Shown piece by piece: positions 1-6,018 of a stretch of 8,461 nucleotides of DNA (its first letter is position 1; each line of letters starts with the position of its first letter). The stretch covers positions 1 to 8,461 of the forward strand of contig CAJUEI010000171.1 in assembly GCA_910585255.1 (NCBI GenBank), given 5' to 3'. This DNA is from an uncultured Lachnospiraceae bacterium. Its GTDB lineage: Bacteria > Bacillota > Clostridia > Lachnospirales > Lachnospiraceae. Position numbers and translations under genes: made by a program. The notes beneath the pieces are model-generated. The model ran no database searches, was not told where the DNA came from, and saw only the letters and a program-made list of their open reading frames with translations.

Positions 1-79
1 AATTAGCGGCAGCTTTATTGAAACTATTAAAAACATAAGGATTACCCGCCACTTCAGCATCCTCTCCCCCAACCCCCAT
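1..79 (-). CDS. Partial coding region (5' end only), unknown protein
   Basis: An open frame starts with an ATG that shares one base with the TGA of the upstream lipoprotein gene (TGATG overlap) and stays open for all 26 codons to the window edge. The peptide begins MGVGGEDAEV and continues with AGNPYVFNSFNK. No strong Shine-Dalgarno sequence precedes the ATG; the nearest purine run is GGAAAAG inside the lipoprotein gene, so translation would depend on coupling. I do not recognise the protein and only its first residues are visible. The stop-start overlap and the absence of a terminator after the lipoprotein gene suggest one operon. A chance open frame of 26 codons is possible. Confidence 0.45.
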   Translation of the reverse strand, partial: MGVGGEDAEVAGNPYVFNSFNKAAAN

Positions 80-1284
80 CACCGAAGCTTTTCCATCAAT
101 TCATACACCCTAACCCTTGTCATCTCCGCTGCTGTTTGATTTACCACCATTGCCTGCATCGATCCTCCTTCATACTCAGCCCCTGCCTTTGCCATCTCCT
201 CTTCCTTTAAAGCAATCCACTCTAACTGCTCTGCAGTCAAACCTTTCATCGTCTCCTCATCCTGTGTCTGCTTTAAAACATCCCATATCTGATTCAGCAA
301 AGCATCCCACAGATTATATAATTCCTGCGTCTTTTCATTATATTCTAACTGAGTAAGAATATCATTTCTTATCGATTCCTCCAGTTGTTCTGCATTCATC
401 TCACTATCAGCTACACTCTTTTCTAATTCCTCAATTAAAACTTCTCTCCGATCTGTCTCGTCCGCAGCAGCATATGCATGATGGATTACACTATAACCAG
501 AAAACCCACTCTGATCTGCCAGATTATTTAAAGCATAAAACGGAAGTTTCACATCCGCCTCGCCTGCCCCGTCAAAATTCCGCACCCACATTCTAAATTC
601 CTCTGGAAGCTCTGCATATGGTGCACCAGGCAGATAAATCAAAACCGTTTCTACATTCTCCAACCCATAAGCATCCACATACCGATACAACATTCCATCC
701 TTTATCTCCTCTGTACCAGCTTCCCTTTCATACGTTATCCTATCCGCCTGTACAGAATATGTATATTCATTTACTTTTACCGGCTGCGTAAACTGACCGC
801 TAAATTTACACTGATACGCAATCCCCTGATAATTTTCTCCCACTTCCATATCATTGTCCAAATACTCTCCAGAAAAATTTCCATCCTCATCAATCGTCAA
901 AACCGTTCTCCATCCCCCGGCTCCGCTAGAAAAATAAAACTCCACATTCTTCAAATCCGCAAAAGAAAATCCCTCACCTTTATCCTGCGTATCCCTTCCC
1001 GCTTCTGTTTCCTCTTCCGTTCTTACTTCCACCTCCTTTTCTGTCGTCTCCCTAATCGCTTCTGTCCCTTTTGTCTCTCCTACTGTCTCGGTTTCTTTTT
1101 TCTCCCCATTCTCTTCTTTCGTCACTTGCTGTTCCAATTCTAAAAATAATCCTTCTGTTTTCCCTTCTGTTTCTATATGTTCCGGCATACTTTGATCCAT
1201 TTCTAACTCCTGCCCTCCGCAGCCATACATACCCAAGATACCACTTCCTATCAAAACCAACATCATCCACTTTTTCTTTTTCAT
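79..1284 (-). CDS. Putative lipoprotein with C-terminal LprI-like (DUF1311) domain
   Basis: Predicted surface lipoprotein of 401 residues, function unknown. Residues 1-22 form a signal peptide: MKKKKW, a hydrophobic core (MMLVLIGSGILGM), then a lipobox ending YGC, with Cys22 as the likely lipidated residue. The -3 and -2 positions (Met, Tyr) are unusual for a lipobox. Residues about 25-105 are a low-complexity Glu/Thr/Lys-rich linker. Residues 106-240 form a compact domain rich in Tyr and beta-type sequence that I do not recognise. Residues about 310-399 resemble the LprI/DUF1311 family: a charged helix, a conserved-looking Trp356 in an EQLEWIALKEEE context, a GGS turn, and a final helix with TAAEMTR. 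I chose the ATG at 1284 because AGAGGAG lies 6 nt upstream and the signal peptide starts there; an ATG 19 codons further upstream has neither. The hydrogenase terminator lies just upstream, so the gene probably has its own promoter. The start codon of a partial frame overlaps its stop. Confidence 0.8.
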   Translation of the reverse strand: MKKKKWMMLVLIGSGILGMYGCGGQELEMDQSMPEHIETEGKTEGLFLELEQQVTKEENGEKKETETVGETKGTEAIRETTEKEVEVRTEEETEAGRDTQDKGEGFSFADLKNVEFYFSSGAGGWRTVLTIDEDGNFSGEYLDNDMEVGENYQGIAYQCKFSGQFTQPVKVNEYTYSVQADRITYEREAGTEEIKDGMLYRYVDAYGLENVETVLIYLPGAPYAELPEEFRMWVRNFDGAGEADVKLPFYALNNLADQSGFSGYSVIHHAYAAADETDRREVLIEELEKSVADSEMNAEQLEESIRNDILTQLEYNEKTQELYNLWDALLNQIWDVLKQTQDEETMKGLTAEQLEWIALKEEEMAKAGAEYEGGSMQAMVVNQTAAEMTRVRVYELMEKLR

Positions 1285-1290
1285 CGTTCT

Positions 1291-1297
1291 CTCCTCT
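1291..1297 (-). promoter_or_regulatory. Ribosome binding site that fixes the lipoprotein start
   Basis: AGAGGAG on the minus strand lies 6 nt before the ATG at 1284. It supports this start over the in-frame ATG at 1341, which lies inside the terminator hairpin of the upstream gene. Confidence 0.75.
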
Positions 1298-1321
1298 AAA
1301 TCAATCACTTTATAAATCCCC

Positions 1322-1349
1322 AAACAGAAAAGAGGAGCCAAGCCCCTCT
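1322..1349 (-). terminator. Rho-independent terminator of the hydrogenase operon
   Basis: On the minus strand, AGAGGGGC pairs with GCTCCTCT (8 bp, one G-U) around a 3-nt loop, followed directly by TTTCTGTTT. It lies 128 nt after the hydrogenase stop codon and before the lipoprotein gene. The flanking AAAC and GTTT can extend the stem, so weak activity on the other strand is possible. Confidence 0.75.
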
Positions 1350-1407
1350 GTTTCTATTCTATCCATCAAAAGAAATTCGCAATCCGCTTCGCTACTTGCT
1401 CATAACC

Positions 1408-1474
1408 TCATCAAGGAAGTCCCAACCCACCGCTTTCGCCTTGGCGGCTTAGAAGCGGGGGACTTCCTTGATGA
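1408..1474. repeat. 67-nt nested palindrome directly after the hydrogenase gene
   Basis: The outer arms 1408-1423 and 1459-1474 are perfect 16-bp inverted complements (TCATCAAGGAAGTCCC and its complement). Inside them CCGCTT (1430-1435) pairs with AAGCGG (1453-1458), and the centre holds GCC-TT-GGC. The element starts 2 nt after the hydrogenase TAA and is not followed by a T-run, so it is not a standard terminator; the real one lies further downstream. The multi-tier hairpin is reminiscent of subterminal ends or palindromic remnants of IS200/IS605-type elements, but no transposase or tnpB gene is present. It could also be an mRNA-stabilising 3' structure. Confidence 0.6.
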
Positions 1475-1476
1475 AG

Positions 1477-3234
1477 TTAAAATACCTTTCTAGGTGGTCT
1501 AGGCATTTCCCAAGCCTTATGATCCGTATGCAGCAGCAAATGTGCTTTATGTGAATTTGGTCTTTCCATATATTCATTATAAAGCCGAAGCACATCTGGA
1601 TTCTCATGAGAAAACCGAATTGGATAATTCCGATCCAAAAAGTAAAGATTTTCCCGCCGATCATTAGTCAAACTTTCTCCATCATGAATCGGCTGTCCGC
1701 CTCCTCCGACACATCCGCCAGGACAAGCCATAACTTCTACAAAATCATAATGTACCGTTCCTTCCTCTAATGCATCCAGCAACTGTCTGGTATTTCCCAA
1801 TCCGCTTACAACCGCTACTTTTACCTGTGCATCCGCAATCGGAATCACCGCTTCCACCCAGCCCTGCTTTCCGGCTTCCATTCCACGAACCTGCTCAAAA
1901 GCATCTGGATCGGGATTCTTTCCCGTAATTAGATAATGTGCCGAACGAAGTGCTGCCTCCATAACACCACCGGTTGTTCCAAAGATTACGCCTGCTCCGG
2001 TTCCGTCATGCATAATCTGATCACATTCTTTCTCCACCAGCGTATCCACTTTAATATGTGCCGAACGAATCATTCGATCCAATTCCCGTGTGGTCAGCAC
2101 CAGATCCACATCGTGCCCGCCATATTCCTCAAAATACAGCTCCATCTGGCTTTCCCCTTTTTTCGCCACACAAGGCATAATTGAAACCGTAACCATATCT
2201 TCTGGATTTACGCCAATCTTCTTGGCAAAATAACTCTTCATTACCGCTCCAAACATCTGCTGAGGCGACTTTGCAGTAGAAAGATATGGTATTAAATGCG
2301 GATATTGCGATTTAATAAAACGAATCCAGCCCGGACAACAAGAAGTAAACATCGGATGATTCCGTGTCTCTCCTTTTCGGAACCGCTCTACAAATTCCGC
2401 TCCCTCTTCCATAATGGTTAAATCTGCTGAGAACACACTGTCAAATACATAGTCAAATCCCATCCGCTTCAGTGCATCTACCATCTTTCCTACCGTTGCA
2501 TGTTCCCGTTCCATTCCAAGCACTTCTCCCCATGCGGTACGAACTGCAGGTGCAATCTGCACTACGGTAACTTTCTTTTTATCTTCAATTGCATTCCATG
2601 CCTTTTCGGTATCATCCCGTACCCGCAGTGCACCTGTCGGACAATGGGTAATACACTGCCCGCACAGAGAGCAATCTGCTTCCTCTATCTTTCGATTTAA
2701 AGATACATTTACGGTTGTTCTAGATCCCGTTCCGGTCAGATCCCAGACATGCAGTCCCTGTATTTTATCACAGACTTGAATACACCGCATACACTTAATA
2801 CACTTTGCTGCATTTCGAATTAAAGGAAACTCTTTATTCCAAGGCAGTTTTTCAATTTCCATCTTATAAGGGATTTCCAAGATATTTAAATCATTTGCTA
2901 TCTCCTGCAGTGCACAACTTCCGCTTCTTACACAAGTAGCACAGTGACAGTCATGCTGAGAAAGAATTAACTCAATCGTATTTTTCCGATTCATACGTAC
3001 TTTCCGGCTGTTGGTATAGATCACCATACCCTCTTCTACTTTATTATTACAGGAAATAATTAATTTATCCTTTCCCTCTACTTCTACTACACAGACCCGG
3101 CATGCCCCAATCTCATTAATGCCTTTTAAATAACAAAGACTTGGAATCGGAATCCCTGCCTGTCTTGCCGCTTCGATAACTGTTGTTCCTTCCGGTACGC
3201 ATACCGCCTGATGATCAATTGTAAGATTTACCAT
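1477..3234 (-). CDS. hydA: [FeFe]-hydrogenase, group A multi-cluster catalytic subunit
   Basis: Catalyses reversible H2 formation from protons in the cytoplasm of anaerobes; 585 residues, full length for this class. The N-terminal [2Fe-2S] domain has Cys34, 45, 48 and 62. A His-ligated [4Fe-4S] site follows (His94, Cys98, 101, 107), then two ferredoxin-type [4Fe-4S] clusters (Cys145/148/151/155 and Cys188/191/194/198). The H-cluster domain has all three motifs: TSCCPGW (Cys299, Cys300), MPCVAKKGE (Cys355) and EVMACPGGCVGGGGQP (Cys504, Cys508). A small-subunit-type tail covers about 530-575. Nothing essential is missing. The start overlaps the stop of the upstream flavoprotein gene by 7 bp, which suggests translational coupling; GGGAGG lies 12 nt upstream of the ATG. 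The N-terminal cluster set is typical of NAD(P)-linked or bifurcating complexes, and the partner gene supports this. Electron donor and direction are inferred, not shown. H-cluster maturation genes (hydE, hydF, hydG) are not in the window. Confidence 0.96.
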   Translation of the reverse strand: MVNLTIDHQAVCVPEGTTVIEAARQAGIPIPSLCYLKGINEIGACRVCVVEVEGKDKLIISCNNKVEEGMVIYTNSRKVRMNRKNTIELILSQHDCHCATCVRSGSCALQEIANDLNILEIPYKMEIEKLPWNKEFPLIRNAAKCIKCMRCIQVCDKIQGLHVWDLTGTGSRTTVNVSLNRKIEEADCSLCGQCITHCPTGALRVRDDTEKAWNAIEDKKKVTVVQIAPAVRTAWGEVLGMEREHATVGKMVDALKRMGFDYVFDSVFSADLTIMEEGAEFVERFRKGETRNHPMFTSCCPGWIRFIKSQYPHLIPYLSTAKSPQQMFGAVMKSYFAKKIGVNPEDMVTVSIMPCVAKKGESQMELYFEEYGGHDVDLVLTTRELDRMIRSAHIKVDTLVEKECDQIMHDGTGAGVIFGTTGGVMEAALRSAHYLITGKNPDPDAFEQVRGMEAGKQGWVEAVIPIADAQVKVAVVSGLGNTRQLLDALEEGTVHYDFVEVMACPGGCVGGGGQPIHDGESLTNDRRENLYFLDRNYPIRFSHENPDVLRLYNEYMERPNSHKAHLLLHTDHKAWEMPRPPRKVF

Positions 3235-5060
3235 ATCGTCTCTCTGCCTCCCTTAAATACTCCATAACCGAAGTGATCACAGCGAAGACAACGAGAGGCT
3301 TCCTGTTTTCCTTCCTGCTCCGACATTCCATACTCACAGCCTTCAAAATCTTTTACCCGCTCACAGGCTTCCCGTTCTGTCATATTGACTCTTCCGCATG
3401 GTGTCCGATCGGCAAGACTTGCCTTTGGAATCACCACATCACAAGAAATAGCATGATGGAAGCCAAGATAATCATCAATATTTGCCGCAACAACCTTTGC
3501 CTGACTAATCGCCTTAATTACGGTAGCTGGTCCGGTTGCACAGTCCCCTCCGGCAAATACACCAGGAATATTGTCAAAACCTCCGTAATTTTCCGCATGA
3601 ATTCTTCCTCTTGCTATAGATACACCTGCTTCTTCAAAGTGATGATACTCAATATCCTGTCCGATTGCCACAATAATACTATTACAAGGAATTAAAATAT
3701 CATCTTCTCCGGTCGGCTTTACACTTGCCCTTCCGTCCCGAATCGTACTCACCATCTGCGGCTGTACCCAAAGTCCCGATACATGTCCGGTCTCGTCCAC
3801 TTCAATCCGCATCGGTGCCTTTAATACCTGTACCTCTACTCCTTCCGCTATCGCTCCTTCAATCTCGGAAGGCAATGCCGTCATATCGACTACTCTTCTT
3901 CGGTATACAATACTGACTTTCTTTGCTCCCATACGAACCGCTGTACGAGCCGCATCCATCGATACATTTCCGCCGCCGATAATAATGGTTTCCTGTCCGC
4001 TTAAATCTACGGTCTCTCCCATTCCTGTGGTACGCAGAAAATGAACCGCACTGATAATCCCCTCTGCATCGTCATTCTGAATCCCCAATTTTTTATCGGT
4101 ACTGGCACCAATCGCAATTAATACCGCATCATATTCCTCCCGCAGCCTTTGAATCGTAATATCCGTTCCAATCCGCAGTCCATATTTTACTTCTACTCCG
4201 GTTTCCAGAATGGCTTCAATATCTTCATCCAGCCGATCCTTTGGCAGACGATAGTTCGGAATTCCATACCGAAGCATCCCGCCAAGCTGCGGCAGCATCT
4301 CAAATACTGTTACCTGATGTCCCATCAGCTGCAGATAATAAGATGCACTTAATCCGCAGGGACCACCGCCCACTACTGCTACCCGTTTTCCGGTAGAAGG
4401 TGCACAAGGAGGAGGCGGCACCTTTCCCGCCAAATCAGCAGCAAGCCGCTTTAACCCGCGAATATTTATCGAATCATCTACCATATTTCTGCGGCATCTC
4501 GCCTCACAAGGATGCTCACAGATAAACCCGCAAGTCGTTGGAAACGGATTATCTTTCCGAATTAGACGAATCGCATCCTGATAACGTCCCTCCCGAACCA
4601 GTGCAATATAACCCGGAATATCTACTTCAGCCGGGCAGAGCGAAGTACAAGGTACCGGCTGATTATAAGTACAAGTGCACCGACCTTCCCGAATATGTAC
4701 TTCATAGTCCTCTCGAAAGCCAATTACTCCCTTATATACCATATTTGCCGCTTCATAGCCAATCGCACAGTCTGCCGAATGCATAATAGCAAACGCAGTC
4801 TGCTCTATCAGCTCAATGGTATCCATCGTTGCATTTCCATCCAATACATCTGTCAGCATATTGTTGAGCTGACCTAACCCAACACGGCAAGGCACACATT
4901 TTCCGCATGTCTGTGCATGGCACAATACCAGAAATGCCCGTGACATATCTACCGGACATAACCCAGGCGGACTTGCCTCAATTCTGCGTTCTAAGTCCTT
5001 ATAAAGCCCTTCCACTACGACTTGGGCTTTATTCGGGGTTGAAATTTCTAATCTGCTCAT
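3228..5060 (-). CDS. NuoF C-terminal Fe-S domain fused to GltD/NfnB-like NAD(P) oxidoreductase
   Basis: Predicted electron-transfer partner of the hydrogenase, 610 residues. Residues about 35-120 match only the C-terminal [4Fe-4S] domain of NuoF/HydB: Cys52, 55 and 58 in CGKCVPC, then Cys98 after 39 residues. The FMN/NADH-binding part and SLBB domain of NuoF are absent. Residues about 128-210 carry the Cys-rich Fe-S domain of GltD, NfnB and dihydropyrimidine dehydrogenase (Cys128, 130, 138, 142, 177, 181, 185, 189). Then come an FAD site (VAVVGGGPCG, 227-236, with downstream Glu254), an NAD(P) site (IIIGGGNVSMDAA, 359-371, followed by YRRR), and a second FAD contact GGDCATGPATV near 504-514. 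The tail ends with a CLRC pair (Cys591, Cys594). A plausible role is moving electrons between NAD(P)H and hydrogenase clusters, possibly with ferredoxin. GAGGT lies 5 nt before the ATG. It is the first gene of the operon. Pyridine-nucleotide specificity cannot be read from the sequence, and generic annotation as a glutamate synthase small subunit would mislead. Confidence 0.88.
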   Translation of the reverse strand: MSRLEISTPNKAQVVVEGLYKDLERRIEASPPGLCPVDMSRAFLVLCHAQTCGKCVPCRVGLGQLNNMLTDVLDGNATMDTIELIEQTAFAIMHSADCAIGYEAANMVYKGVIGFREDYEVHIREGRCTCTYNQPVPCTSLCPAEVDIPGYIALVREGRYQDAIRLIRKDNPFPTTCGFICEHPCEARCRRNMVDDSINIRGLKRLAADLAGKVPPPPCAPSTGKRVAVVGGGPCGLSASYYLQLMGHQVTVFEMLPQLGGMLRYGIPNYRLPKDRLDEDIEAILETGVEVKYGLRIGTDITIQRLREEYDAVLIAIGASTDKKLGIQNDDAEGIISAVHFLRTTGMGETVDLSGQETIIIGGGNVSMDAARTAVRMGAKKVSIVYRRRVVDMTALPSEIEGAIAEGVEVQVLKAPMRIEVDETGHVSGLWVQPQMVSTIRDGRASVKPTGEDDILIPCNSIIVAIGQDIEYHHFEEAGVSIARGRIHAENYGGFDNIPGVFAGGDCATGPATVIKAISQAKVVAANIDDYLGFHHAISCDVVIPKASLADRTPCGRVNMTEREACERVKDFEGCEYGMSEQEGKQEASRCLRCDHFGYGVFKGGRETIW

Positions 5061-5101
5061 CTTCTACCTCGTTTTCCTTTTTATAGTTATTGAATATAAT
5101 T

Positions 5102-5131
5102 ATCATATATGCTGGTGTCTCTATTTGTCAA
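5102..5131 (-). promoter_or_regulatory. Sigma-A-type promoter of the hydrogenase operon
   Basis: A perfect -35 TTGACA (5126-5131) and -10 TATGAT (5102-5107) are separated by 18 bp, placing the transcription start near 5095 and giving a leader of about 35 nt. No clear Rex-type palindrome or other operator overlaps it. Confidence 0.8.
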
Positions 5132-5202
5132 CTATTTTCTTATATCTTTCTACAATTTTCCGACTATTCTTTTTTAAAAAATAAATTATTCTGCGATCCC
5201 AT

Positions 5203-5763
5203 TTAACCCAGTATCTCTAAATGCTCCAATAAAATTTTACAACCCATCAAAATCAAAATAATCCCTCCCGCTGCCTCTGCTCTGGCTTTATACTTTGTTC
5301 CAAACAAATTTCCAATCTGCAGTCCCGCTGCTGAAAACACAAATGTCACCGCTCCAATAAAACAGACTGCCGGCAAAATATCTACCTGAAGAAAAGCAAA
5401 CCCTACCCCTACGGCAAGGGCATCAATACTGGTCGCTACAGCTAAAGGAAGCATGGCACGTACTCCAAATGAAGAGTCCATTTGTTCAATCTCACTTTTC
5501 GATTCTTTTATCATATTTCCTCCGATTATTCCTAAAAGTATAAAAGCAATCCAGTGATCCACACTGCGAATCAGATCTTGAAAGCTTGCTCCCAGCAGAT
5601 ATCCAAGAAACGGCATCCCCGCCTGAAACCCTCCAAAATAAATTCCCGCTATTACCGCATATTTCCATCTCATCTTCGGCAGAGACAATCCCTTACAAAT
5701 CGATACCGCAAATGCATCCATAGACAGTCCAACCGCAATCATAAAAAATTCCAAGAAACTCAT
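5203..5763 (-). CDS. mntP: Manganese efflux pump MntP
   Basis: Integral membrane exporter that lowers cytoplasmic Mn2+; 186 residues, the normal length of the family (DUF204/YebN). The protein is an internal repeat of two three-helix halves, giving about six membrane segments. Each half carries the conserved acidic signature: GLSMDAFAVS with Asp16 and ATSIDALAVGVGF with Asp114, which in the family line the transport path. Glycine-rich helices (GGFQAGMPFLGYLLG, AAGLQIGNLFG) fit the family as well. The start is well supported by AGGAGGA 7 nt upstream of the ATG. A yybP-ykoY-type aptamer and a terminator precede the gene, which matches the usual Mn2+ control of this family and reinforces the call. 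No strong GC-rich terminator follows; only a weak A/U palindrome near 5160-5185 is seen before the hydrogenase promoter. Confidence 0.95.
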   Translation of the reverse strand: MSFLEFFMIAVGLSMDAFAVSICKGLSLPKMRWKYAVIAGIYFGGFQAGMPFLGYLLGASFQDLIRSVDHWIAFILLGIIGGNMIKESKSEIEQMDSSFGVRAMLPLAVATSIDALAVGVGFAFLQVDILPAVCFIGAVTFVFSAAGLQIGNLFGTKYKARAEAAGGIILILMGCKILLEHLEILG

Positions 5764-5803
5764 CCTTTTCTCCTCCTAATTCTTTTTATCCTTTAAATCT
5801 TTA

Positions 5804-5854
5804 TAAAAAATAAGACCTATCTGTATTCTGCAGCTGCAGAACACAGATAAGTCT
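5804..5854 (-). terminator. Riboswitch expression-platform terminator upstream of mntP
   Basis: A 42-nt almost perfect hairpin (5813-5854) pairs along its whole length with only two G-U pairs, with CTGCAGCTGCAG at its centre, and is followed by TA and T6 (5805-5810). Its 5' arm contains CTTATCT, the same bases that form the 3' strand of aptamer helix P1. The two structures therefore exclude each other: the Mn2+-bound aptamer should block the terminator and permit mntP transcription. Confidence 0.88.
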
Positions 5855-5937
5855 CATTATTCAAAACAATGCCAGATAATCCCTTACCAGTATGTTGACA
5901 TTATTACACCTTTCCCGTGCTAACTACTCCCTTATCT
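5845..5937 (-). promoter_or_regulatory. yybP-ykoY family Mn2+ riboswitch aptamer
   Basis: On the minus strand, helix P1 is formed by AGATAAG (5931-5937) and CTTATCT (5845-5851). Just inside P1 are the family-like conserved segments GGGAGTAG at the 5' side, GTCAACATACTGG in the middle and TGAGAC before the 3' strand. Size (93 nt), position before a manganese exporter and the overlapping terminator all fit. The family binds Mn2+ and usually turns on exporter expression. Assignment is from memory of the consensus, not from a covariance search. Confidence 0.87.
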
Positions 5938-5963
5938 ATTTTCTATCTCTTTATTCTTATATT

Positions 5964-5991
5964 ATCATATCAAAATTTCTGCGAAAATCAA
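5964..5991 (-). promoter_or_regulatory. Promoter of the riboswitch-mntP transcript
   Basis: A -35 TTGATT (5986-5991) and -10 TATGAT (5964-5969) with 16-bp spacing place the start near 5957, about 20 nt before the aptamer. The location just upstream of P1 supports it. Confidence 0.65.
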
Positions 5992-6018
5992 GAGGGAATT
6001 TAAGATTTTTCCTTTTCA

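Noticed and set aside
1285..1341. A 19-codon N-terminal extension of the lipoprotein gene (ATG at 1341)
   Set aside because: It would start inside the hydrogenase terminator, has no ribosome site, and buries the signal peptide; the ATG at 1284 has AGAGGAG in place.
1355..1480. A guide-RNA (omega RNA) or intact IS200/IS605 element after hydA
   Set aside because: No tnpA or tnpB coding sequence or remnant is visible near it; only the palindrome itself can be supported.
1071..1493. Plus-strand open frame opposite the lipoprotein and hydrogenase ends
   Set aside because: Its composition (Ser, Leu, Phe and Pro rich) is the antisense image of the Glu/Thr-rich linker, and it runs through a terminator and a palindrome; no ribosome site or domain is seen.
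3273..4877. Several plus-strand open frames opposite the flavoprotein gene
   Set aside because: They are antisense to a strongly conserved coding region and lack recognisable domains and start signals.
5060..5131. Rex operator in the hydrogenase promoter
   Set aside because: A redox regulator would make sense, but no TTGTTAA-type palindrome overlaps the promoter.
5155..5190. A/T-rich palindrome around TTTTTTAAAAAA after mntP as a terminator
   Set aside because: It has no GC stem; any hairpin would be very weak. I cannot claim it as the mntP terminator.
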